A DNA stretch of 5,485 bases from Chloroflexota bacterium. Its GTDB lineage: Bacteria; Chloroflexota; UBA11872; VXNJ01. The notes beneath the pieces are model-generated. The model saw only the letters and a program-made list of their open reading frames with translations, was not told where the DNA came from and made no database searches. This document shows, one piece after another, positions 1 to 5,485 of this stretch (position 1 is the stretch's first letter; each line of letters begins with the position of its first letter). The stretch lies in the NCBI GenBank assembly GCA_026708165.1, contig JAPOVO010000473.1:1-5485 (forward strand), read 5' to 3'. The position numbers were made by a program, and so were the translations under genes.

Positions 1-313
1 GATCCGCGTATTAGAGATAACTCCGGAACTCTCTCGCAAGTAAGGCTCGGAGGGACGCCGATTCATGGCGCTGCGTGGCCGCTACTACCAGCGGCCACGT
101 GGCGAATCGAAGGCACCGCCGCCAGCCTCTGATCGGGAGTCCGTGCGCCGTCATTTGGATGCGATCACGGGCCGTTCGCGAACAGTCCCCATGGGATAAT
201 GGCGCGAATGTCCCGGCCTTGGCGGGCGCTGTACCAGGTTTTGCTCGCGCCGTCCCGGAGCGCCGCCCGCTCGCGCCCCCCGCGCCTGTCGGGCCGTCAG
301 GAGTAGAACGGGT
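1..313. other. Left flank without a confident gene
   Basis: No convincing protein gene is visible. Frame 2 on the plus strand is open from the edge and reads IRVLEITPELSRK before a TAA at 41-43. This could be the tail of a plus-strand gene lying to the left, but 13 codons cannot prove it. An ATG at 65 follows a GGAGGGA at 49-55 (about 10 nt spacing) and opens 44 codons to a TAA at 197-199. Its product (starting MALRGRYYQRPRG) is Arg/Pro-rich and resembles nothing I know, and its first codons coincide with a hairpin. The GTG-started frame from 75 is low-complexity and runs into the tail of the next gene. On the far side, a 5-bp GC stem (258-262 with 268-272) lies about 40 nt beyond the stop of the minus-strand gene. 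It has no T tract, so it is at best a weak terminator. Confidence 0.5.
69..104 (+). other. Strong GC-rich hairpin, possible terminator
   Basis: The arms CGCTGCGTGGCCGCT (69-83) and AGCGGCCACGTGGCG (90-104) pair around the 6-base loop ACTACC. The inner 10 bp are perfect, then come two G-U wobbles, then three more G-C pairs. The wobbles pair only in plus-strand RNA; on the minus strand they become A-C mismatches, so a plus-strand transcript is the likely folding form. The hairpin starts 26 nt after the TAA at 41-43, which suits transcription termination or 3'-end protection for a gene to the left. No U tract follows, so it is not a standard intrinsic terminator. The structure is clear; its role is inferred. 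Confidence 0.5.
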
Positions 314-1861
314 TTAGAGCCCCAACTCCTCCAGCACGACGTGGGCGGCGTTGTGTCCGGGCGCGCCGGTCACTTCGCCTCCTGGGTGCGTGCCCGCCCC
401 GCACAGGTACAGGCCCTCGATGGGCGTCCGGTAGTCAGACCATCCCGGTAGCGGCCGCCGCGACATCATCTGCTGCGGAATGATGTCGATATGCCTGATA
501 TTGCCGTCGGTAAGGCCGATGCGCTCTTCTATGTCCTCCGGCGTCAGCAGCGTCCAATCGATGATCGCGTCCCTGAAGTTCGGGGCGTACCCCGACACGA
601 TATCGATCAGCCGCTCCCCGAACTGCTCGCGCATCTCCGACCACGAGCCTTCCCGGAGGTGGGGCGGCAGGAAGAACACCCACAGCGACAGCACGTGGCA
701 GCCCTCTGGGGCGACCGTCTTGTCGTAAACGGTCGGGATCTGGACCTGCATTATCGGCGTGTCGGGAATCCGGCCGTTCCTGGAGTCGTTCCAGCTTCGC
801 TCGGGGTGCTCTACCGTGGGGCAGAGGCAGATCATCGCCAGGTGCTCCGGGTCGTATCCGTCGCCGAGGTGGCCGGAAAAGTCGGGCAGCTCTCTCAGGG
901 AGCAGAGGAACTTGGCGGAGGCCGACTGCGTCTTCAGCGCCCTGACCTGCTCAATGGTCTCGCTGTCGAGGTCGGCCCGGTCCAGGAGCTTTAGGAAGGT
1001 CCGCTTCGGGTCGGCGTTCGAAAGGACAACGTCGGCCTCGATCACCTCGCCGTCGTCTAGCTCAACGCCTGCGGCCCTGCCGTTGCGCGTAAGGATGCGC
1101 CTCACCTCGGCGCCCGTCCTGATCGATACGCCGGCCGCCTCGGCGGAGCGGGCCAGCGACTGGGAGATGGCGCCCATGCCGCCGCGGACAATCCCGAAAT
1201 TCTCGGTGTCCTCCCGGAAGGCGCTGTACCTGTAGAGCGCGGTGATGTAGGCGCTGCCCGGCGCGCTTATGTCCCCCATGTCCATCGAGCTGATGCTCAC
1301 CGTCGCCTTGATCTCGTCCGAGACGAAGTAGCGATCGATCAGGTCCCTGTACGGTACGGTCAGCAGCGTTTCGAGGAGCTCTTCCTCTCCCTCCCTGCGG
1401 AACCTCTCCGTTAGCTCGGCGAGCGAGGGAGGCGGGCCGACGTAGTAGCCGCTGAGGATGCGGACGGCGCGGTGCCAGAAGTCGGCCCATTCGGGCCAGG
1501 CGTCGGCGTCTTCTGGCGAGACCTTGCGCAGCTCCTCCGCCGTCCTGGCGTCGTCGTGCCAGAGCGTTATGACCTTTCCGTTGGGAAATGGGTGCACGCG
1601 CGACGGGTCGATGGGATAGACGTGGAAGCCGTGCTTGCGCAGCTCCAGCTCGTCGATCACCTTCTGCTGAAGGATGTGGCAGACGTAGGAGCAGGTGGAT
1701 ATCTTGTAGCCCGGGAACCACTCCTCGGTCACCGCCGCGCCACCCACCACGTCCCTGCGCTCCAGCACCTGGACGTTCAGGCCGGCCCGTCCGAGATACC
1801 CGGCGGCGACCAGGCCGTTGTGCCCGGCGCCAACGATTAAGACTCGCGTGTTCTCGGCCAT
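314..1861 (-). CDS. PYROXD2/phytoene desaturase-like FAD-dependent oxidoreductase
   Basis: A 515-aa cytosolic flavoprotein of the amine-oxidase/phytoene-dehydrogenase superfamily, closest by eye to PYROXD2-like (COG1233) proteins. The N-terminal Rossmann fold binds FAD: VGAGHNG (residues 10-16, GxGxxG), acidic E34 at the end of strand 2, then DVVGGAA (37-43). A central GIVRGGMGAIS (223-233) and SNADP (281-285) are typical of this group. The C-terminal FAD motif GLYLCGAGTHPGGEVTGAPG begins at 483 and runs to the conserved GHNAA (502-506). Length is normal for bacterial members (about 500-550 aa), with no frameshift or lost motif. The ATG start lies 6 nt from an AAGGGG ribosome-binding site and the Rossmann fold begins at once, so the start is secure. 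It is transcribed divergently from the Gfo/Idh gene. PYROXD2-like proteins are often labelled carotenoid desaturases, but no crtB, crtE or other carotenoid gene lies nearby, so the substrate is unknown and a carotenoid role is not supported here. Confidence 0.93.
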   Translation of the reverse strand: MAENTRVLIVGAGHNGLVAAGYLGRAGLNVQVLERRDVVGGAAVTEEWFPGYKISTCSYVCHILQQKVIDELELRKHGFHVYPIDPSRVHPFPNGKVITLWHDDARTAEELRKVSPEDADAWPEWADFWHRAVRILSGYYVGPPPSLAELTERFRREGEEELLETLLTVPYRDLIDRYFVSDEIKATVSISSMDMGDISAPGSAYITALYRYSAFREDTENFGIVRGGMGAISQSLARSAEAAGVSIRTGAEVRRILTRNGRAAGVELDDGEVIEADVVLSNADPKRTFLKLLDRADLDSETIEQVRALKTQSASAKFLCSLRELPDFSGHLGDGYDPEHLAMICLCPTVEHPERSWNDSRNGRIPDTPIMQVQIPTVYDKTVAPEGCHVLSLWVFFLPPHLREGSWSEMREQFGERLIDIVSGYAPNFRDAIIDWTLLTPEDIEERIGLTDGNIRHIDIIPQQMMSRRPLPGWSDYRTPIEGLYLCGAGTHPGGEVTGAPGHNAAHVVLEELGL

Positions 1862-1867
1862 GACAGG

Positions 1868-1873
1868 CCCCTT
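1868..1873 (-). promoter_or_regulatory. Ribosome-binding site of the FAD oxidoreductase
   Basis: AAGGGG on the minus strand, 6 nt before the ATG at 1861. It lies inside GAAGGGGCCT (1865-1874), the same ten bases that precede the divergent dehydrogenase gene. It supports the chosen start. Confidence 0.75.
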
Positions 1874-1898
1874 CCGCTTGCGTCACGGCGACAGTCGC

Positions 1899-1928
1899 AA
1901 ACTAGGCCGCCCAACGAGCGCATGTCAA
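1899..1928 (-). promoter_or_regulatory. Candidate sigma70-type promoter for the FAD oxidoreductase
   Basis: Read on the minus strand, a perfect TTGACA -35 box (1928-1923) is followed after 18 nt by TAGTTT (1904-1899). TAGTTT keeps the three most conserved -10 bases (TAnnnT). The predicted transcript start is near 1892, giving a leader of about 30 nt that contains the ribosome-binding site. The -35 is consensus and the position is right; the -10 is only 3 of 6, so this is a good but unproven candidate. Confidence 0.45.
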
Positions 1929-2022
1929 CCTCCACCCGCAGCGATCGACCAGCTAACTACTACGATGGGATATCCCCCGTTGGCTGTCTGGTGGTGGAAG
2001 GCGAGGGTTGAAAGCGCCGAGG

Positions 2023-2080
2023 CCAGAGACAGTCTGGAGAACCTCTAAACTGGGCGGATCGAGACCCTTGTAGTCTCTGG
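2023..2080. repeat. Nested inverted repeats in the divergent intergenic region
   Basis: CCAGAGAC (2023-2030) is the exact reverse complement of GTCTCTGG (2073-2080). Each arm can also pair locally: CCAGA (2023-2027) with TCTGG (2033-2037) around a 5-base loop, and GAGAC (2061-2065) with GTCTC (2073-2077) around a 7-base loop. The long-range and local pairings exclude each other. That arrangement fits either paired operator half-sites for a regulator of the divergent genes or a switching leader, if transcription of the dehydrogenase starts upstream. No known riboswitch or T-box core was recognised. Confidence 0.35.
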
Positions 2081-2093
2081 GCTTGGTTCACCG

Positions 2094-2105
2094 TTTACGT
2101 AAAAT
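2094..2105 (+). promoter_or_regulatory. Candidate -10 box overlapped by a palindrome, upstream of the Gfo/Idh gene
   Basis: TAAAAT (2100-2105) matches 5 of 6 bases of the -10 consensus and would start transcription near 2112, just ahead of the ribosome-binding site. No good -35 lies 16-18 nt upstream: the 17-nt position reads CTGGGC, and TTGGTT at 2083-2088 is too close. The perfect palindrome TTTACGTAAA (2094-2103) covers most of the box. A repressor bound there would block it, and the poor -35 would fit activator dependence. Both regulatory readings are inference. Confidence 0.3.
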
Positions 2106-2120
2106 CGGCCGGAAACCACG

Positions 2121-2126
2121 AAGGGG
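2121..2126 (+). promoter_or_regulatory. Ribosome-binding site of the Gfo/Idh dehydrogenase
   Basis: AAGGGG, 8 nt before the ATG at 2135. It decides the start against longer out-of-frame candidates. It sits in GAAGGGGCCT (2120-2129), identical to the segment before the divergent gene. Confidence 0.75.
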
Positions 2127-2134
2127 CCTTAGCG

Positions 2135-3304
2135 ATGAAGACGTACAGGGTGGCGATTCTCGGGTGCGGGGACAGAGGAATGGCGGCGGGACGGGCCTAT
2201 CACGCTCACCCTCGGACGGAGATTTCAGGCCTGTGCGACCTCGTTCGGGAGCGTGCGGACGCCCTCGGGGACGAGTTTGGGGTAGTGGCAAGGTACCACG
2301 ACCTCGACGCCATGATTGTGGAGACCAAGCCGGACATAGTCGCGATTCCCACGGGCACCGAGTTTCACCACGACCTTTCGATGCGGGTCCTGGAGCACGG
2401 AGTGAACATCGAGGTCGAGAAGCCGATCTGCGTCGAATTGAACCAGGCGGACGAGGTTATGGCGACGGCCTCCGAGAAGGGTGTTCGGGTGGCGGTGCAT
2501 CATCAGTTTCGTTCGGGAGGACTAATGCGGGCGGTGCATCGGGCGATAGCGGACGGGCGTATCGGAAGACTGCGGCACATGAGCGCCAACGGCAAGGGCT
2601 ACTACGGCGGGTACGGGCTGCTCAACATCGGGACACACTTGCTGAACTCGATGACGAGGCTAGGAGGCCGCTGTGGACGCGTGTACGCGACGGCGAGCAC
2701 GGACAGGCGTCCGATCGGCCCGCACGACGTCCTCCACTCACCCAACGGAATGGGAACGATAGCGGGCGAATCGATCAGCGCGCAGTTGGAGTTTGACGGC
2801 GGCGTAACGGCGACGCTCCTGCAGCAGCGGATGCCTGCCGCCGGCTCGACAGTGCGCACGCTTGAGATTCTGGGCACTGAAGGGCGGGTGCTCTTCAACC
2901 CTACGCTCGGCGCGTGGCTGCTGGAGACGCCTTGGTCGCTGCCAGATGGGCATCACGATGCGTGGCAGGCTCTCCAAGCCGAGGCTCCCGAGAGCTTCGA
3001 GCCGGACGGCAGGACTGAACTGGACGACTACTGGTTCGTAGAGGAATTCGTCACGGCCCTCGACGAGAACCGCGACCACGAATCAAGCGGCGCCGAAGCG
3101 ACACACGCTTTGGAAATCATCATGGGAGTCTTCGAGTCGGCGGCGTATGGTCGGCCGGTCGAGCTCCCGCAGGCTCAACGCGACCATCCCCTGCTTCGAT
3201 GGCGCAGGGAAAGCGGCTTGGACGCCCCGAAGCCGGGGCCGCGCCCCTACGAGCACTGGCTCAGGTTAGAAGACGCGCGGCTCGGAAGACGAGTGGGCGC
3301 CTAG
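2135..3304 (+). CDS. Gfo/Idh/MocA-family NAD(P)-dependent oxidoreductase
   Basis: A 389-aa soluble dehydrogenase of the glucose-fructose oxidoreductase/inositol dehydrogenase family. These enzymes oxidise or reduce sugars, inositols and derivatives. The N-terminal Rossmann fold (about 1-120) shows LGCGDRG (9-15, GxGxxG) and CD (34-35) ending strand 2; the Asp suggests NAD rather than NADP. IPTGTEFH (71-78) is the usual post-strand loop, and EVEKP (93-97) holds the family lysine K96. The C-terminal substrate domain follows, with NIGTHLLN (164-171) supplying H168, and ends in the typical FVEEF (301-305) and GRPVELP segments. The family often has Asp four residues before this His; here it is N164, so the Lys-Asp-His set is altered. 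Length is normal (330-400 aa) and no secretion signal is visible. It is divergent from the PYROXD2-like gene and convergent with the DUF1330 gene. The exact substrate cannot be read from the sequence. Confidence 0.93.
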   Translation: MKTYRVAILGCGDRGMAAGRAYHAHPRTEISGLCDLVRERADALGDEFGVVARYHDLDAMIVETKPDIVAIPTGTEFHHDLSMRVLEHGVNIEVEKPICVELNQADEVMATASEKGVRVAVHHQFRSGGLMRAVHRAIADGRIGRLRHMSANGKGYYGGYGLLNIGTHLLNSMTRLGGRCGRVYATASTDRRPIGPHDVLHSPNGMGTIAGESISAQLEFDGGVTATLLQQRMPAAGSTVRTLEILGTEGRVLFNPTLGAWLLETPWSLPDGHHDAWQALQAEAPESFEPDGRTELDDYWFVEEFVTALDENRDHESSGAEATHALEIIMGVFESAAYGRPVELPQAQRDHPLLRWRRESGLDAPKPGPRPYEHWLRLEDARLGRRVGA

Positions 3305-3369
3305 ACCGCGATCTTTCGCACTTCAACTCGCCCCGGCAACGAGACCCGGAGCCGGTCGCGCCTATACGA

Positions 3370-3657
3370 TCAGACGCCCTCGACGATCACCACGCTCGCT
3401 CGGGCGGACCTCATTCGGATTTCTTTGATCTCGGTGTATTCGGGTGAAGTCAGCCACCCTTTCGCCTGCTCGACGCTGTCGAACTCGATGACCACCACGC
3501 GTCCCGGTTCCCAATCGCCGTCCACTAGCTCGGCTGCGCCTCCGCGCACCAGGTATCTGCCGCCGTGGGCCTCGACCGTCGCCGCGACCCGGCTGCGAAA
3601 CTCGGCAAAGACGGTCTCGTCCGTCACCTCGTCGTTAACTATCACGTATCCTGCCAT
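3370..3657 (-). CDS. DUF1330 family protein
   Basis: A 95-aa small cytosolic protein covering the whole DUF1330 domain, a dimeric ferredoxin-like alpha/beta fold with no established reaction. Hallmarks are AGYVIV at the N-terminus (2-7), the conserved HGGRYLVRGG (near 31-40), GDWEPGRVVVIEF (near 47-59) and SPEY (near 71-74), ending in VIVEGV. The start is the ATG at 3657, which has an AAAGGAGAGG ribosome-binding site. A GTG at 3714 would add 19 residues that are foreign to the family. It lies 56 bp downstream of the permease on the same strand with no clear terminator between, so the two are probably cotranscribed. It converges with the Gfo/Idh gene, leaving 65 bp between the stops. Its function is unknown; a role linked to the permease substrate is a guess from position only. 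Confidence 0.9.
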   Translation of the reverse strand: MAGYVIVNDEVTDETVFAEFRSRVAATVEAHGGRYLVRGGAAELVDGDWEPGRVVVIEFDSVEQAKGWLTSPEYTEIKEIRMRSARASVVIVEGV

Positions 3658-3662
3658 CCGTA

Positions 3663-3672
3663 CCTCTCCTTT
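3663..3672 (-). promoter_or_regulatory. Strong ribosome-binding site of the DUF1330 gene
   Basis: AAAGGAGAGG on the minus strand, with the GGAG core 8 nt from the ATG at 3657. It is the best Shine-Dalgarno match in the window. It settles the start against the in-frame GTG at 3714 and suggests strong translation independent of the upstream permease. Confidence 0.8.
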
Positions 3673-3713
3673 CGCTCGATCCTCTCGGGGACTGGTGCCC
3701 CTGTAAACGACCA

Positions 3714-5485
3714 CTAATCCGGACTACGCGAACCTTCCACGTGCACCGTAACGATGTCTATTCCGTGATACTTCCGATGGCGCACCGAAGACGCGTAGTG
3801 CCGCAACAGCCAGAAGGAGATCTCGTGCTCCTCCGGGACTTCTGCCTGTTCGTTCAGATGCGCCAACCTGTCTTCAAGGTTTCCCTCGTCGAAGACGGCC
3901 AGGAACTCCAACTCTACCGCTTCGCCGGGCCGCGCGTTGATGATCAGTCGCGGCACACCGTCGGCTCCCTGGTCGTTACCGGACTGCAAGAGGCTGGATA
4001 GCGTTTCCTCCCCCGCGGCGCGCAGGCGTTCGGTCGAAGCATCGTTCCAGCCGATCCTGGACGCAAGCTGCCGGAGAAACGCGTCGATCTTGGGGAGAGC
4101 GGACATCTCCAGCGTGGTCTCCAGGCGAGTATGCCGCGGGCTGGTCAACTCGATGAACAGGGTCATCAGGATCGCGGCCAGTACGCCGACGGTCAGGCCG
4201 TTGCCGAGCGACGCGCCCCAGGTCTGGCCCAGCAGGTCCGCGAGCACGTTCTGACTCTGCAAGCCCACGCCGATCGAGAGGGACACTCCCACGACCAGCG
4301 CCTTTCGGTGATCGAGACCGTCCTGGACAACCATTCTCATGCCTTCGACGAATAGAAGCCCCATGATCATCAAAAGGAAGGCCCCCATGACGGGACTCGG
4401 TATCGTGAGCAGGACGGCCGCCGCCTTCGGCAGAAACGCCAGCACGAGCAAGATAGCGCCGATTGCATACCCGACGCTGCGTGCCGCCACCCCGGTGAGA
4501 TTGATGAGCGTCACCATAGACGGCGTATAGACGATGGGGGGCAGTGTCCCGGCGATACCGGACAGGAGCGTACCCAGCCCGTTGGTGTTGACGGCGGCCT
4601 GGACCAGCCGAAAGTCGGTCGCCTGCGGCCTCTTCCGCGAGACCCGCTGGATTACGACGCCATCGCTGCTCATCTTGATGGCGACTACGAAACTCACTAT
4701 CAGGAACACCGGCAGGAGAGTCCAAAACTCCGCGCCCGGACTCAGATCGAGTCCCGGCCATGCCGCTACGTCAGGCGTGTAAAACCAGCGCGCCTCGACC
4801 ACCGGCTGAGGATCGTACAGTCCGAACAAGGCGGCGACCCCACAACCCGAAGCGATTCCGATCAGCGGGGCCCAGAGCCGCCATATGCCCGAGGCGCGCA
4901 TGGCCAGCATCGTGGCGACCGCCAACGTTGCCACCGCCACGGTTGGACCCGCCACTGCCGGCGCTCCCTCCGGTACCTCGCTCAGCCTGCCGACCGCGAT
5001 CAGCATCACTGTCACCGCTATCAGCATGAGCGCGATGCCGGATACGACCGGCGTGATGACCCTTCTCAGTAACGGCAGCCATCTGGCCAGCGCGAACTGG
5101 ACCAGCGAAGACACGATGATCAGGCTCGCCAACATCGAGAGGCCGCCCGCCGTCAGCGCCAGGACGGAGACGCCTATGAAATGGGGCCCGGCGCCGGTCA
5201 TGAGCACGTGCCCGGCGCCCAGCCGGCCCGCGCGGCCCGCCTGCAGCGCGGTGATGATTCCACCGATTGCCAGCGCCGAGAACACAGCCCACGACAGGTA
5301 GTCGTCCCCCTGGCCGCCCGCCCGCACCATGACGGTCACGAACAGAACGGTGTTCGCCAGGGCAAGCAACACACCTTGAAATGCGACCCCAATCGAAAGG
5401 TGCGGCGGACATCTGTCGTCCGGCTCGTAGCGGATGTATTCGTTTACACGCGCTATCTTGGGCCTCGCAGTCCAGCGCCGTTCGA
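3714..5485 (-). CDS. Divergent NCS2/UraA-fold permease with C-terminal RsbW-like domain (5' end outside window)
   Basis: An inner-membrane transporter of the xanthine/uracil permease (NCS2/NAT) superfamily, running off the right edge. 589 codons are visible, numbered here from the first full codon at 5483. No ATG, GTG or TTG occurs in frame before the GTG at 5372. The 37 residues before that GTG hold the usual NCS2 entry (YEPDDRCPPHLSIGVAFQG), so the true start lies upstream. About 12-14 hydrophobic segments span residues 28-446, with recognisable family stretches NTNGLGTLLSGIAGT (from 299) and LTGVAARSVGY (from 329). Key residues differ from the family: the TM1 QH pair is QG (36-37), the TM8 Glu region reads KMSSDG (270-275), and the TM10 Q/E-N-x-G signature reads SMVT (322-325). 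Residues from about 448 to the end form a soluble domain resembling GHKL/anti-sigma kinases, with LRAAGEETLSSLL in the N-box position, FDEGNLED near G1, and a final helix-strand unit. The DUF1330 gene follows. The fold is fairly sure; the substrate is unknown. Confidence 0.88.
   Translation of the reverse strand, partial: ERRWTARPKIARVNEYIRYEPDDRCPPHLSIGVAFQGVLLALANTVLFVTVMVRAGGQGDDYLSWAVFSALAIGGIITALQAGRAGRLGAGHVLMTGAGPHFIGVSVLALTAGGLSMLASLIIVSSLVQFALARWLPLLRRVITPVVSGIALMLIAVTVMLIAVGRLSEVPEGAPAVAGPTVAVATLAVATMLAMRASGIWRLWAPLIGIASGCGVAALFGLYDPQPVVEARWFYTPDVAAWPGLDLSPGAEFWTLLPVFLIVSFVVAIKMSSDGVVIQRVSRKRPQATDFRLVQAAVNTNGLGTLLSGIAGTLPPIVYTPSMVTLINLTGVAARSVGYAIGAILLVLAFLPKAAAVLLTIPSPVMGAFLLMIMGLLFVEGMRMVVQDGLDHRKALVVGVSLSIGVGLQSQNVLADLLGQTWGASLGNGLTVGVLAAILMTLFIELTSPRHTRLETTLEMSALPKIDAFLRQLASRIGWNDASTERLRAAGEETLSSLLQSGNDQGADGVPRLIINARPGEAVELEFLAVFDEGNLEDRLAHLNEQAEVPEEHEISFWLLRHYASSVRHRKYHGIDIVTVHVEGSRSPD

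Noticed and set aside
65..199. 44-codon plus-strand ORF with GGAGGGA upstream
   Set aside because: The ribosome-binding spacing is long, the product is unrecognised, and its first codons are explained by the hairpin. Too weak to call a gene, so mentioned only in the flank description.
243..277. 9-bp direct repeat GCTCGCGCC (243-251 and 269-277)
   Set aside because: Short and low-complexity in very GC-rich DNA; likely chance.
75..317. 80-codon plus-strand reading frame from a GTG
   Set aside because: Ala/Pro/Arg-rich composition typical of shadow frames in GC-rich DNA, no ribosome-binding site, and it runs into the tail of the FAD oxidoreductase.
1062..1886. 274-codon overlapping frame on the minus strand within the FAD oxidoreductase
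   Set aside because: Arg/Gly-rich out-of-frame shadow with no domain, while the true frame has full FAD motifs.
3305..3369. Possible bidirectional terminator between the convergent genes
   Set aside because: Only weak stems are present: CCGGC (3333-3337) with GCCGG (3351-3355), and GACC with GGTC. Neither has a T tract.
3370..3714. Longer DUF1330 form starting at the GTG at 3714, overlapping the permease stop (TAGTG)
   Set aside because: The 19 extra residues (MVVYRGTSPRE...) do not belong to the family, and the ATG at 3657 has a near-ideal ribosome-binding site.
3976..4761. 261-codon minus-strand frame inside the permease gene
   Set aside because: Arg/Gly-rich shadow of the permease with no membrane segments or motifs.

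Overview
The window is a GC-rich stretch of bacterial chromosome. All three genes whose starts are visible have a Shine-Dalgarno site, and coding density is high. It holds four supportable protein genes in two convergent or divergent arrangements. There is no tRNA, rRNA, CRISPR array, insertion sequence or phage gene. The families present (PYROXD2-like FAD oxidoreductase, Gfo/Idh/MocA dehydrogenase, DUF1330, NCS2-type permease) are common in heterotrophic, often uncultured, soil or marine bacteria such as Chloroflexota and Acidobacteriota. The sequence alone does not fix the phylum.

Layout: positions 1-313 hold no confident gene, but contain a strong 15-bp hairpin at 69-104. A minus-strand gene (314-1861) encodes a complete phytoene-desaturase/PYROXD2-like FAD oxidoreductase. 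A 273-bp divergent intergenic region (1862-2134) separates it from a plus-strand Gfo/Idh/MocA-type NAD(P)-dependent dehydrogenase (2135-3304). This region carries a good sigma70-like promoter for the minus-strand gene, a weaker candidate for the plus-strand gene, and several inverted repeats. The two genes share a 10-base ribosome-binding segment. Convergent to the dehydrogenase is a minus-strand pair, transcribed from beyond the right edge: a large NCS2/UraA-fold permease (3714 to past 5485) and, 56 bp downstream of it, a 95-aa DUF1330 protein (3370-3657).

The most interesting object is the permease. Its reading frame stays open to the right edge, so its real start lies outside the window; the apparent GTG start at 5372 would cut off part of the first membrane helix. 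It keeps the overall NCS2 shape but lacks the residues that normally define nucleobase binding (the TM1 His, the TM8 Glu and the TM10 Q/E-N-x-G signature). After its last membrane segment it carries about 140 soluble residues that look like a degenerate RsbW/SpoIIAB-type GHKL ATPase domain. SulP transporters, which share the membrane fold, carry the STAS (SpoIIAA-like) domain, the natural partner of RsbW/SpoIIAB. This protein may therefore be the mirror-image fusion. That reading is inference from motif recognition and needs a profile and structure search.

How the genes work together is only partly visible. The two oxidoreductases could act in one catabolic route under shared divergent control. 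The permease and DUF1330 protein look like one operon. No specific substrate can be assigned.
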